This document shows, piece by piece, positions 30,447-42,692 of a stretch of 64,000 bases of DNA. A model generated the notes under the pieces. The model worked only from the letters and a program-made list of their open reading frames with translations. It did no database searches and was not told the DNA's origin. The stretch's first letter is position 1, and every line of letters begins with the position of its first letter. The stretch spans positions 36,804,894-36,868,893 of the forward strand of contig CM020618.1 of NCBI GenBank assembly GCA_009829735.1, written 5' to 3'. Source of the stretch: Pyropia yezoensis. Its lineage: Eukaryota > Rhodophyta > Bangiophyceae > Bangiales > Bangiaceae. Position numbers and translations under genes: made by a program.

Positions 30447-31054
30447 GGAATGTGGGGAAGGGTTGGCTGGTCTTTCCGTGCAGCAGACGCGGCGTCTTGA
30501 GCGGGCGGGGACGGCATGGGCTCGACGGCGGCTGGAAGGGGCGGGGTCGAAATGCGGTGCCGGTGTGTGAAGACCGTCGCGAGGACGGCGCGAGAGTAGG
30601 GGATGGGGCTGTCGTGGGCGTCAAGCTGGAGCCCTCTCGAGCGGGTTCCTTTCGGGGTCCTTGGGCAGGGGCCGAAGCGGTGAGGCAAAAACTACGGGTC
30701 CTTTTGTGCCTTCCTTGTCTCTCGTTCTCCGCGTTCGTCTCCCTTGAGGCGGACGAATCACTGGGCTCTTATGCGGCCAGAATTTCGGCCTCACCTCTTA
30801 TCCACGTGGCAAGACTTACCCATGATGTAGACTTACTGACCGGATCTGGGTGGGCTGTGGGTCGCGGAGATGGCTTGGTCCCGAGCGCGGTCACCCGACG
30901 TGGCTCGTTGGGCGATGACCTGACCCGCTCGCGACTGCCCTCCGCTTGGCAGGGTGCCGTTGCGCGTCTCTACTCGACCTGCATCCCTCCCGCTGGCCAC
31001 GTCCCCCCCCCCCCCCCCGGGCCTGATTTCCCTGTTTCCTCACCTGTCGTCGCG
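30447..31054. other. Intergenic spacer
   Basis: Between the HEAT-repeat gene and the seryl-tRNA synthetase gene. Contains a C16-type run near 31004-31018 just upstream of the next start. No gene is seen. Confidence 0.5.
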
Positions 31055-32650
31055 ATGGCCGTCGTCGCCCCGGCCCGCCTGGCGTTTGCCTCCCCGGCCG
31101 CCGTCCTGGGCGCCGTCCGCGGCGCCGCTACCTCCGCATCCACCCGCCTGTCCTGGGTTTGTGGTGGCGGCCGCCTAGGGGCCACTGCCGGCCGTGCTGC
31201 CGCCGCCTCCCCTACCACCCGGCGGCGTCTGTCGCCCGCCGCTGGGGGTGGCGGCGTGCGGGGCCTGCGGGGGGCAGCCGCGACGGGGGCGGTGGACATG
31301 CGGTGGGTTAAAGAAAACGTGGAGGTGGTCAAGGCCAACGCCGCTGCTCGCTGTGTGGCTGTCGATGTGGACCGTGTGGTCTCCCTCTACGACGCCTACC
31401 TCTCGCTCGTCATCGAGACGGACGAGACGCGGCGGCAGCGCAACGTGGTGGCCAACCGCATGAAGACCGAGGCTGCCAAGATGACCCCCGATGTGCGGAC
31501 GGCGGTGGTGGCCGAGGGGAAGGCCCTCAAGGCGTCTGTGACCACCCTCGAGGGCCGCCTCTCGGCCGCCGAGGCCGCGTTTTTGGCCGAAGCGGCCAAG
31601 CTCCCAAATCTCACGCACCCGGATGTGCCGACCGGCGGGGAGGAGGCGGCCACAACGCTGCGTACGGTAGGGATGGCGCGCGACTTTGCCGCTGATGGCA
31701 TGGCGCCCCGGTCGCACGTGGACATTGGTGCCGACCTGGACCTATTTGACTTTGAGGCCGCCGCGCGGGTGGCGGGCAACAAGTTCTACTACCTCAAGAA
31801 TGCGGGCGCGCTACTGGAGCTTGCGCTCGTCAACTGGGCCATGTCCCGCGTTGCCTCCCGCGGCTTCACGCCTATGACCGCCCCCGACGTGGCGCGGGAA
31901 GAGGTGGTGGCGGGCTGTGGGTTTGCCCCCCGGGGGGAGGCGAGCCAGGTGTACCGGCTGGAGGACTCAGACCTGTGCCTTGTTGGCACCGCCGAGATCC
32001 CGCTGGGCGGCATGTACGCGGGACAGGTGCTGGCGCCGGCGGTGCTGCCGCTGCGCCTGGCTGCCTTTTCCCACTGCTTCCGCCGCGAGGTGGGCGCCGC
32101 CGGCACCGCCACCCGCGGCCTCTACCGGGTGCACCAGTTTAGCAAGGTGGAGCTGTTTGTGATTGGGCGGCCCGAGGAGAGCGAGGCTCTCCACGCGGAG
32201 CTGCTCGCGCTTGAGGAAGAGATGTACACGGCTCTTGGCCTGTGCTACCGGGTTTTGGACATGCCCAGTGGGGACCTGGGAAACCCCGCGTACCGCAAGT
32301 ACGACATTGAGGCGTGGATGCCGGGCCGGGGGGAGGGGGGAGCGTGGGGGGAGATCTCCTCTGCGTCCAACTGCACCGACTTCCAGGCGCGGCGGCTGGG
32401 CATCCGCTACCGGGAGGAGGTGGCTGAGGCCAATGGCGACGCGGACTCGGACAGTGGCAGCAGCAGCAGCTCGGTAGGGTCCGTCAAGGGGGCGATGCGC
32501 TACGCCCACACCCTCAACGCGACGGCGTGCGCGGTGCCGCGGATGATTGTGGCCATCCTGGAGAACAACGTGCAGCCGGATGGGAGCGTCGTGGTGCCAG
32601 AGGTGCTGCGCCCGTTTATGGGTGGGATGGAAGCTATCCGGCCGCAGTAG
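31055..32650 (+). CDS. SARS: Seryl-tRNA synthetase, organelle-targeted
   Basis: 531 codons, single exon, start MAVVAPARLAFASPAAVLGA at 31055. Residues 1-70 form a positively charged, Ser/Ala-rich organelle leader. The N-terminal tRNA-binding coiled coil follows (MRWVKENVEVVKANAAARCV through LEGRLSAAEAAFLAEAAKLP). The class II catalytic core has GFTPMTAPDVAREEVVAGCG, TAEIPLGGMYAGQVL, motif 2 FSHCFRREVGAAGTATRGLY near 337 and motif 3 GEISSASNCTDFQARRLGIR near 430. It charges tRNA-Ser with serine. A short Ser/Asp insertion (NGDADSDSGSSSSS) splits the region after motif 3, before the conserved LNATACAVPRMIVAILENNV and the end MGGMEAIRP. Plastid, mitochondrial or dual targeting cannot be told from sequence alone. 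Confidence 0.95.
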   Translation: MAVVAPARLAFASPAAVLGAVRGAATSASTRLSWVCGGGRLGATAGRAAAASPTTRRRLSPAAGGGGVRGLRGAAATGAVDMRWVKENVEVVKANAAARCVAVDVDRVVSLYDAYLSLVIETDETRRQRNVVANRMKTEAAKMTPDVRTAVVAEGKALKASVTTLEGRLSAAEAAFLAEAAKLPNLTHPDVPTGGEEAATTLRTVGMARDFAADGMAPRSHVDIGADLDLFDFEAAARVAGNKFYYLKNAGALLELALVNWAMSRVASRGFTPMTAPDVAREEVVAGCGFAPRGEASQVYRLEDSDLCLVGTAEIPLGGMYAGQVLAPAVLPLRLAAFSHCFRREVGAAGTATRGLYRVHQFSKVELFVIGRPEESEALHAELLALEEEMYTALGLCYRVLDMPSGDLGNPAYRKYDIEAWMPGRGEGGAWGEISSASNCTDFQARRLGIRYREEVAEANGDADSDSGSSSSSVGSVKGAMRYAHTLNATACAVPRMIVAILENNVQPDGSVVVPEVLRPFMGGMEAIRPQ

Positions 32651-33100
32651 CGTGTCGGCAGCGGGATGCCCCGTCTTTCCCTTTTGTGTTTGGTGCAGGG
32701 CGCTGGCGGCGACGGACCCCGCTGCTAATTCTTGGTCTGCCTGTCTCGTACCCCTAGAGCTAGAACAATCACTGCACAGGACGTCCATGGGGGGAGACAC
32801 TCACCGGCCGTGCACAACGCCCAGGCCCTCGCGCAAACGGACCCGACCAAAAAAAGGAAAACAAAAAAGACTCCGTCACACCCTACCCGTCCCCGCCCCC
32901 GCCACCATCCCCCGCGCAGTCTCGGCCGTACGGAGGACGCCTACACGCGCAACGGCCACCTGACCTGGTGTCCACCTCCCCCCCGCGTCCTTCGCCCCCC
33001 CCCCATCCATCTTCAACCGCCTCCGCCGCACACCCTCCGCATCTGCTCAGTCTACCCCCCCGATGCGCCCAGGGCCGCACCCCGCGGCGCGGCTGGCGAC
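32651..33100. other. Convergent intergenic spacer
   Basis: Between the end of the seryl-tRNA synthetase gene (plus) and the end of TIM10 (minus). Pyrimidine-rich on the plus strand; no gene is seen. Confidence 0.5.
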
Positions 33101-34176
33101 CTAGGATGGACCGGATGGTCCGCCCTGGCTGGCCATCTGCGCCTGCTGCTCCGACTGGAGGATTTCGCCAACCTTGTTTTGCGCCTGCGCGGGGGGAGCG
33201 CGGACGGCGGGGGGGGGGGGGGGAAGGCGCACATGGGAGAGAAGCGGTGTGCGAGCAGGGGAGAAGGGGGGCGGTGGCAGGGAACGCAGCAACCGACGGT
33301 CGAGGACCAACCACACAAGGACCGGTCGTCAGGGTGGGTGCTCCGCCGCCGCCCCCCTCCGCTCCCCACTGCAACACTCCCCGCCGTTGGTGTGCCACCC
33401 CCACAAAAGGGGGTGTACCCACGGCGACACTCCCCACGTAGGTGTGCCACACCCACGAAATGGGGTGCACCCCCCGCGCCCCGCAGCCCGCATGCATCGT
33501 GACCAAGGACGCTCGGTACATCGCACGCTGCGCGAAACGCCCCCCCCCCCCCCCCCCCCCCCCCCATGCTGCCGCACGCGCCCTGGACACACGGTGGGCC
33601 GCAACCCACTCAGTCCCCCCCCCTCCTCCATTTCCACCTCCCCAAACGTACGTCCATGTACTTGGCAATACACCTGTCCACGCACACCTGCTCGCCCGTG
33701 TTGAGCTCCGCGTCGTGGAAGCGGGGCACACACTTCTTGAAGCACCCGTCCACCATCCTGAGGAAGACCGCCACACCATTCACCAACCACACACAGAAGA
33801 AAAGAAAATCAATGGGCGCAATGACGACAGAGACGTCACCGCTACCCCACCAGACCCCAGTCAGCGTCTAGAGCGGAGGAGGCCGAAAGAAGCCAGCAAA
33901 AAAACAGACGGCACCTTGCCGTGCGCATCCCAGACCCTCCCCGTTGCTCAGCGGAAGACCAATACCAACAGGGTACGGGAGCCCCCCCCCCCACCGGGCC
34001 CCACCACTACCCACCCCCCTCCACCCCCATTCCTGCCCCTTTCATAGCGACCACCCCGCAGTGGCGACACCCACAGCCAATGGCGAGGCAGCAACCCGGG
34101 GCGCGGCCGCGTACCGGTTGAAGAGGTCGGTGTAGAACTGCATCTCCATCCGGGCCACGTCCATCTGGTTCTGCAT
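33101..34176 (-). CDS. TIM10: Mitochondrial intermembrane-space chaperone Tim10
   Basis: Three small exons on the minus strand: 34176-34115, 33757-33652 and 33184-33101, joining in frame to 83 residues, the usual size of small Tims. Exon 1 codes MQNQMDVARMEMQFYTDLFN. Exon 2 carries the twin CX3C signature: CFKKC, 15 residues including ELNTGEQ, then CVDRC followed by IAKYMD. Exon 3 gives KVGEILQSEQQAQMASQG and the stop. Tim10 pairs with Tim9 to escort hydrophobic precursors across the intermembrane space to TIM22 or SAM; the four cysteines form two disulphides through Mia40. Introns start GTACGC and GTACGT and end CAG; intron 2 contains a C26 run (33540-33565). No single open frame shows the whole gene. 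Confidence 0.93.
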
Positions 34177-36120
34177 CGTGACGACCACGGCGGGAGGGGG
34201 GGAGACGGCCCGGCAGGCGGACAAGGACGCGGGGGAAGAAGCAGGTGCTTGAAAGGAAAAAGGAGGGGAGCAGGCGGGAGCAGGAAGGCGAGCAAGCAGG
34301 TACGTACGTGAGCAGGCTGTCACGGCACGTCACCGCCAAACGCGCGGCGGGACGGCCATGACCAGCATCGACGGGGTCCCGCACGGCCGTGACGAAACCG
34401 CGATGGCTATTTACACGTCTCAATTACATTTGTATCAGGATCAAGGGTGCTGCCAAAATGTGATGGGACCAATCCCTTCATATATCCATCGATGCAAAAC
34501 GTTGCTTCGCTCGGTGGTTGTCGATGGCGCCTGCACGGAGAGCCGGCCGTCGACGACCCCAGTCACATGGCGAGAAGGTCTCCGGAGACACACGCCGCAC
34601 GGCGCCGACCCCGATGCCAGCACGACACCCCCCACCCAGAGAGGCACGAGTGTTCAATGGGCGGCGGCGCCGTAGGCCCTGGGACTTCAAGGGACTTGGT
34701 CGGCGGCGGCGTCGTCGGCTAGGGCCGTCCGGGCGGACACCTGGTCATCGAAACTGGGGGGACTCTCCGTCACGAAGACGCTATCCAGGCCCGTTTTTGC
34801 CTGGGAGTCCATGATGCGGGCCAGAAAAGCTGTCACGGAGACGAAAGAACAAAAGAGGACCCCTTGCTTGACGTGCGTAACACATTCGTTGCACTTATGC
34901 GCTGCTACGGCTACGCCTCTCGGAAGGCTGGCAAGGACTATCAGCGTTGCCGCCCTTGACCTGCCTACGCACATAGATCCGCAGGGAGCACCACCAGCTC
35001 TCCTGCGGGCAGGGCGTCTGGCCATACCCACGGCCGCCGGCTCGCCCACATAGTCAAAAACTTGCACCTACCCCCCCCCCAAAAAAGATATGCGCGCGCG
35101 ACGGCCGCGCCGCCAGCGGCAGCGCCCAGGGGCAGGGCACACTGGGTACTCGCGGTGCGCCTGTCACCGCCGCCGCCGCGGCCGCTGCTGCCTCCTTCTT
35201 CCCCCCCAACAGCCCAAGACACTGGAGCCACGATTGCTGCAGCGGGTAGTAGCAAGTGCCGCCTCTCACCTACGGGCAGCGCAGTGGCCGACGGGGCCAC
35301 CTCATCTCGCAAGGAAGGGAGAAATGGATGTCGCACTTTTGGGAGGGGTAGGGGGGAAGGGAGGGGGGGGGTGGCCAGAGGACGGGACGGGTGGGCGGCT
35401 CGACGCGCCCCCCCCCCCACCCACAGTTCGGCAATGCCATCTATGTATCCAATGGGCAGCACACCCGCCCGCCCGCCGCCACTGCGGCCGCGGGTGCCAG
35501 CCCGACGGGCGGCAGTAGCCAGCCACCGCGGAATGGCGGACGCCGCCCCCCCCTCTTCTGGCAGTACGGCAGCCACCCAGCCGGCCGGCCGGCCGGCCGC
35601 TCGCGTGGCCGGCGTGAGGAGGGTGCCTGCCATGGCCTGCTCCCGTTATCGGCGCCGTGCAGTGGGCCCCCCACAGCGGGGCACGGGGAGAGGTCGGGGG
35701 GGGGGGGGGGGGGGTGGCGGCCCTGCAGCATCGGGGGCAGCGTCAATATGGGAGGCACTTTGGAATGTTCTGTGGGGGGGTGAGCGGACGCCGCGGTGGC
35801 GGCGGGGGTGGCCACACCGCGAGCAAACGGCACGGGGGGGGGGAGAGGGGGAAGAGCGGTCACGACGGCGCGGGTCAGTCGGGCTGCCCGAGGCAGCGGC
35901 GGCGGCGACGGCGGCAGGGCCGGCGGCCACCCGCGATGGGCCGCCGGTCTGTGCAGCGGGTGTGCTCGCCAACGCCGCCAGCTCTCCCCCTCACCCTCTC
36001 CCCCACAGCGCTGCGCACAGTGCAAGCTACGGCGGTGCCGGGCACCCCCCCACCCCCCCCCCCCCCCCCCCCCCCTACCACCCGCGCGAATGAAGAGAAA
36101 ACGAGAGCAAAAAAACGTAC
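34177..36120. other. Intergenic or unresolved exon region
   Basis: Between TIM10 and the PH-like exon. A minus-strand frame at 34965-35633 begins MAGTLLTPATRAAGRPAGWV and includes GVLPIGYIDGIAELWVGG; it might be an exon of the neighbouring gene or chance. Contains a G19-type run near 35697-35715 and a C23 run at 36053-36075. Nothing else is recognised. Confidence 0.4.
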
Positions 36121-37413
36121 CGGGTACTGCGCGGCAACGGCAACGGCGGTGACCCACGTGTCGAGGTCACTGTCAAAGAGCCCCTCGTACGCGAGCACCC
36201 GCCCGTCGCCCAGCGTGATGTGCAGCACCCGCGGGGGGGCGTCGCCGCGGCGGGCAGCCTTCCCACCGCCCCCACTGCCCCCACTACCGCCACCACCACC
36301 ACCACCGCCGCCGCCACCGCCACCGCCACCCCCGTCGCGGCCACCGAGGCTCCCACCACCGCCACGGCGGTCTGGCCAGCGGGGGCGCCCCCCCCCCCCC
36401 CCCCATCCGGTCGCCGCACCCCCCACCATCGTCCCCCAACGGCTGCGGCGCGCCTCGGGGATGCGGGCCGCCACCCCCCCCACCGCACCGCCGTCGTCGC
36501 CGCCCACCACCACCGCGACGGCGCCGGCCAGGTCGACCATCACCTCTGGCCGCCCCCGCACCCGCCGCAGCCCGTCCCACGACCGCCCCGGCCGTGCCGC
36601 CGCTTCCGCCGCCGACGACGGGGACGTAGTCATCCCGCCGCCGCCGCCACTGCCGTCGCCGCCGTCGGCGGCGGCGGCGGGCAGCCGCGCAATGGGCGTG
36701 GCGGTGAGGTAGCCCGTCTCAATGGCAACGAGCACCAGCGGCCGCCGCCGGCCGCCGGGGGTGAGCCACGGCCGCCGGCCACCGCCCCCACCAACCCCGC
36801 CAGGGAGGGTGGGGGTGGCCGCGCGGAGGACGCCGCGCCGCTCCCCGCGGGCGGCCGCGGCGGCCAGCGGGCACGGCGGCGGCGGCGGCGGCGCAATGGC
36901 CAGGGGGGGGAGCCGCAGCCGGCCGCCGCGGCCGGCGGCGCCCGCCACCAGTGCGGCCGCCGCCGACGTCATGGCGGCGGCGGCCCTCGCCCCCCCCGCC
37001 GCCGCCCCCCCCGCGGGGGTGGCCGCGTCGGGAAACACCCACGCTGGCGACGCGGCGGCGGCAAAGATGGCGGCCAGGTCGGCATGGGGAGGGGCCCCCG
37101 ACCCGCCGGCCGCCCCTCCCCGCACACCGGTCGGCGGCGGCGGCGGGGCAGGCGAGGCGGTGGCCGCCCCGCCCTTGGGTGCCTTGGCCTTAGCCCGCGG
37201 CGACGGCGGCGGCGACGACGCCCCCACCCCCGACGACGACGCGGTGCACCACGAGGCGCTGCTGACGCCCGCGTCGGACACGGACGGGCCGGTGGTGGGA
37301 AAGAGGCAGCCGGGCCGCCCGGGGGGGGGGAAGCGCCGCTTGGGGGACGGCGGCTCCGCCAGGAAGGGCGCCCCGACGGGCCGTGAGAGGCGGCGGGAGT
37401 GGGCACGCCGCAT
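36121..37413 (-). CDS. Unknown protein, first exon with PH-like end
   Basis: Minus-strand exon from ATG at 37413 (MRRAHSRRLSRPVGAPF) to a GTACGT donor at 36120, 431 codons in frame. Ser/Pro/Gly-rich disordered segments alternate with short ordered parts: RPLVLVAIETGYLTATPIAR, RPEVMVDLAGAVAVVVGG and, before the donor, RVLHITLGDGRVLAYEGLFD then SDLDTWVTAVAVAAQYP. The last part resembles the closing strands and helix (..W..al..A) of a pleckstrin-homology domain. I could not place the following exon with confidence in 34177-36119. Reading through the intron would add about 80 low-complexity residues to a stop at 35875, which I consider unlikely. Confidence 0.4.
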
Positions 37414-40400
37414 GGTAGCCTTGGGCGGTCGGGCAAGGGGAGAGCGGGGGGGAGGGGGGTTGCTCCAAAGGGAGAGCAGAGGGGGGGAAGGCGGTCAGGG
37501 TGCGGGGGGGTGGGAGGAAGAAGGATCCCGGCGCGCGAGTTTGGAGCGCCGAGGATGGTGGGGGCCCACTAGGGAGGGGAGCGAGCCCGCACCCGTGGGT
37601 GGGAGAAGACACGGATGAGAGACGGGGTGAACGACGGCCGGCGGGGCCACGGCCGTGGCGACGCGTGGTGCGAGGCAGGCACAGAGACAGCCGGTCGTGG
37701 TGCGGTCTTTCCGTGGGCCACACACCCCTGGGTGTGTGCCAAAAAAAAAAAGGAGCTGTGTCGTCTGCCAGTGTCCCGCGGGTCGCCTCCCCCCCCCTCA
37801 CAGTCACGGTGACGGCCACCCTTGACACGGCCGTACGGCCCACGCCTACGTCGAGCTGTGCTGGGCGAGGGACGTCTTTGGCACCCACGAAGCGCGCGCA
37901 CCACACGGGTCTGCCGTATTCAGGACACCCCCCCCCGTCCCCCCCTCCCCACCAACTTGGCATCTACCAGATCCCCCGCCCTCGCCTCTGGTTGTGGCCG
38001 CCTTGAGGGGACTCTCACACACCTGTGAGGCGAAAGGGGGCGCTACCGGTGATGGTTGCCTCGACACCCCCCCCGCTGCCTGCCACAGTGCTCACTCGAG
38101 GCGCGCGTCCCGGGCCGCGCTCGAGTTCTCTCACCCGAGAGATGCTGTGGCGGCGAGGAAGCGGCTGTGGCGCGGCTGGCGGGTGCATAGGAGGCCACCC
38201 GGTCGACGCGGCGGGGAGGGGCCGCAGTGAGCGAGGGGCGGCGGCCGTCAAGATTTTTCTCCAGCCGCCGCCGCCTGGCCCCCACCACTGCCAGGCCTGG
38301 AAGGCGGGCGGGTGGGGGAGAAGCCAGAGCTCCCGGATCCCAACCGCGGCGCGGAGGCGCGTCTCGAGCCGGGGGAGGGGCGTGTCGCGGGGTGCGTCCA
38401 AGGGGGAGAGGCCGCGCGCACCGGGGAGAGCGCGCGCCGTCAGAACCCCCCACTGGCGCGGGAGGGGCGTGGCCACACAGGGGGGGAGACCCACACGTGG
38501 GCCCCCCACCCTGGTCAACCGCCGATGGTGGTCCGTCACGCCGGGGTGGGAGTTGGGGTTGACGAACGGGCCCGGCACTGGCGGCGCGCACCGGCGCACC
38601 GCGCGTGCGCGCACGGCGCGCGGGGCCCTTGAGGCACCTGACAGCCGACCCCCCCGTCCCGACGCGTGGTCGGCGGTCGTGGCTGCTCACGGACCAACGG
38701 GGAGCGCCCGTGGCCGAGCCGCGCCTCTTGTCCACCGATACGTGGCGCAGGCCCACGGCCAGCGGCGGTTGGAGGGCTTTTGTTCTGGGCTTGAGGGGGG
38801 GCGAGGTGTCGCGCGCACCTCCCAGCCGTGGCGGGTACGATCCGAGCGGGAGGCGCGGCGGCTGGGCAGCTGCGGAACTGGCCTGGACCGGAGGGCGCGC
38901 GCGCACTGGGAGCACGAGGAAGGGGAGACCGAGGCGCGGCAACCTTTCAAGGGGGCACGCCCCTCCCCCCGCCTCCCCTCGCTCCTGGTCGGGGGGCGAC
39001 TTTCCCGCCGAGGGGGCCCCCCCTCCTAGGTTACTGTCCCGCAGTGTTTAACGTCGGCGTCCCCACAGTGTGGACCACTGCAGCAGCAAGAGGGGTGCAC
39101 GGAACCGCCGCGGACCGTTCTTGGTCTGACTGTGGACGGCTCCTTGTGTGGTGACAGGTTAAATACGAACGCCGGGTGGCCCCCCGTCCACAGCTGGATC
39201 ATCCATCCAGCTTCAGGGGGGGTCGAAACGGAAAAGAGCCTGTGAGGGGGCGGTGGGGGGAGCGCACCAGAGGCCCCGTGGCCGCACACTCTGGGACCCC
39301 CCGCGGTGACCTTTGCAAGGGGGGCCGGAAGGGAGGGGGGCGGGGGGGACAAACGGGAACGGGTCGTTGTCTGCCCGTGCGAGATGACTTGTGGGCGCGA
39401 ACCACAGCTGGATCTGGGTGGTGAGAAGCTGCCCCCGCCCGGCCGTGGTCGTCTGTTGTCTGGTTGTGAAGGATGACCTCGTCGCACTCATTGCAGCAGG
39501 AAACAGACTTCCCGACTGGATTTTGGTTGTTGGAGGCCGCCGTCGCCATCAGGTTTCATGAGCCCTGATGTATGTACTGTCAGGGCGGCGTGTATGCGCA
39601 TCCATGGACGTCAACCTATGCTTAACCTACACGCAGACAGGGCGTCGTACTGCCTATCACCTCCCACCCCCTCGTAGGCGAGGCCGTCCGTACGTACAGC
39701 CTGGCGGGGGCACCCGCTCTCTCTGCCCCGCACGCTTCCCCCGCCCCCGCCCTCGGCAATCCGTCATCCCTGCAGGGCCAGCTGGCGTCCGCCACTTGAG
39801 CGCACTTTGGCACCTCGCGGCAACCCCTTCCCCCCCCCCCCCATCGTCAAGCTCTGCCGTCTGACAGTTGCCATCCCTGCGAGGCAGCACGGCCGGCGCT
39901 CCAGGAACAGTCAACATCCCTCAGCAGTCTCGCCCAGTGCTGCGTAGCCGACCGACATCGACAGTCGCGAGGTCCGTTAGCGGGGCCTCACTACCATCGT
40001 TGGGGCAGTGGCCGTGACGGGCGCCGGAGCCGTCAGGACTGGCCGTGGCGCAGCAAGAGTGTGGCCGCTAGGACCGACGTCCATCGGCGCCGGGGTCGGG
40101 TAGTGCCCCTGGCCGTCCATGGCGCAAACAGTTCAGGATGGAATACAAGCAAGAGGAGCTCCAGGAAAGCCCGTACGCAACCCACCCTCCGCCCTGTCCC
40201 GCGCTCACAGCTGGGGCCACCGCGCGCCCCTCAGCAGGTCTGCAGACTGCTGAGGTCGGCCCCCAACGCAGACTACCCCCTGCGCGGTGCGACCCCCCCC
40301 CCTCTCATGACTCTTTTCTGTCCCCACTCCCCAGCAGGCGCCGCCCCACTGCGTCGCCATGTCGCTACCCCACCAAAACCCACTCGGACGGCGGTGGTGC

Positions 40401-40481
40401 CCCCCCACTGACCGTCCCCCGTTGTCCAATATCCTTTCCGCCCCCCCCCCCTCCCCTTCCGAACTGACTTGACCCCTTCCC
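37414..40481. other. 3-kb intergenic region
   Basis: No gene recognised. GC-rich throughout; overlapping open frames on both strands at 38015-39050 translate to Arg/Pro/Gly-rich sequence. The stretch 39050-39700 is less GC-rich with no coding pattern that I can see. Confidence 0.5.
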
Positions 40482-42660
40482 TCACACTTTGTGGGCCAGG
40501 CGCTTGGCCGTGTCGGTGGCGCCAAAGCGGCGCATCGTGACGGTCACAGCGGCCGTCCCCACACCGCCGACCACTGCCACCACCGCCGCCACTACGGTCA
40601 TGGCAGGCGAAACGGCGACGGTCGCCACCCCTGCCAGCGTCATCCCCGCAGCGCCGGCGGTGAGCGCCCCCGCTACCACCCTGGCAGCGACTAGCCGGGC
40701 CACCGCCGTCCGGCAAATCACACAGCCGCGGACGTGCGAGTGGTACCGGTCCACCGTCGCGTCGGCGGCAGAGAGGGGCTGGCCGCCCAGGCCGACCGGC
40801 GTCTCGGCCACCCGCATGGCGCCCCCGCTCCCCCCAGGGAGTGGCGGCGCCCACGGGATGGGGCCCCCCTGCCGGTCCACCCACCGGCGGTAGCGGAGGA
40901 CAAGGTCGTCCGACCCGCCCGCTAGCGGGCGGTACGCCGCCCGCCAGCCCCCCGCCGCGGCCACCCGCCGCTCCTGCCCCGCCAAGAGGGCATTGTCCCC
41001 GTCGAGAACCACTTGCTGGGCCTGGTGCTCAAACGCGGCCGGCCACAGCCGGTGGCGGAGCGCCGTCCACCCCGTCAGGCGGGGATAGGCGGTGGCGATG
41101 ACCAGCCGCGTCTCCCCCGGCCGCGACGGCACGCCCGTCAGCCACAGGCAGGTGGCGCGGACCGTAGGGGGGCCCCCCGGCTTGTCGGGAGCGGGTGGGC
41201 GCACCCCCCGTCCATGGTAGACGACCGTAAAAGGGGGCCGAAAGGTGACGCGGCTGGTCGGCGGCCCCGCCGTCGCTGCCGACGGGTAGTAGTGGGCGGC
41301 AAAGGCGCCCGACGGGTCGGCGGCGGCGGCGGCGGCTGCAGCGGCGGCGGCGACGGCGCGGCCGCCGCCCCCGCGCCCCGACGGGCGCCCCCCCCACGTG
41401 CCGGCCGACCCCCGCTCGGCGGCCACGTCGAGCGGCCCGTACCCCCCCTCGCCCGGCGCGTCGGCGTGCGTCGACGCCCACCCCCGCGGCCCGCCGTCCA
41501 TGGTCGCCGCGTCAACCGGCACGGGCTGGAACCGGACGGGCACGTCTGGGGAGCGGCGGCCCTGGTCGGTCCCCGCGTGCGCCACCCGCGCGTGAACCGG
41601 GTCGAGGACGTTTTCCACAAGCGTTTCCGGGCTGTACGGGAGCGTCCGCACCAGGTCCCGGGTGGTGACCACCCCCCGGCGCTGGAAGTCATAGGGCACG
41701 TAGGGGGGCGGCGCGGCCGCGGCGGCGGCGGCGTCCCCGCCAAACACCCACAGCAGGCCCGCGGCGACGCGCGTGGCGTAGGGGCGGCCGATGGATGCCG
41801 CGGGGGGGAGGCGCCCAGACTGGGACGCCGGCCGCTGGGGGATGGCCACGCACCCGCCGCAGCCGTTAAACGCCCACCCCTGCGCGCAGCGGTGGGACCC
41901 CCACAGGCCCCACCACAGCAGCCGCAGCAGCCGCGGCACCATCATCCAGGCCGGCGGCGGGGGAAGCAAAGCAAGGCGCGGTTGGCGGCGAGTCAGAATA
42001 CACGGACCAGGTCTGTCGGCTGCAGCGGAGAGAGCCCAGACTACTGGCCTGGGAGGAGGCCCCATTCCCATGGCCTCCCGCCCCCCCCCCCCCCCCTCAA
42101 CTGCACTCATCTCTGGCGGCAGCAGCTGCAGCTACTGACAGAGGAGCGCCCCACCCATCTCACGAGCGCAGCCCCTCCCACCCCACAACCCCCCCCCCCC
42201 CCCCCCTCTTCCCCCACAACGTACATGGTACCCACACACAAGCGCCGCCGGCTCCCCCCCCGCGCGGGCACGACGCGCCCCTCTGACAGCGGCGCCCCCC
42301 GGTGGGGACACACGTCGGCAAACGCAGACCACCCCCCCCCCCCCCCCCCCCCCCCCCCCGCCGCCGTCGCCGTCCGCCCCCCCCGCGCCCGTCGCGGCGC
42401 CCGCCGGGCCGGCGGCGGCGCCCGCCCACCACACCACCAGCGGGTGGCCGAGGAGCCACACCGGCGTCACCGCGGTGGCGTCCAGGTCGCGCACGAAAAA
42501 GAGGGGGTACCACTGGTTGACATAGTCAAAGCCCCCCGCGGGGGGGCCCGCCGCCGCCGCCGCCGCCGCCTCGGCGGCGGGCCCTTCCTCTTGCCCACCG
42601 GCCGGGGCGGGGTGCCGCCCGGCGGGCTCGCCGGCGGGAGCGCCAGCCGTCGAGAGGGAG

Positions 42661-42692
<32 letters not shown>

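Noticed and set aside
35875..36120. Continuation of the PH-like frame to a stop at 35875
   Set aside because: It begins with a GTACGT donor and turns into poly-Gly and Arg-rich sequence, so it is more likely intron.
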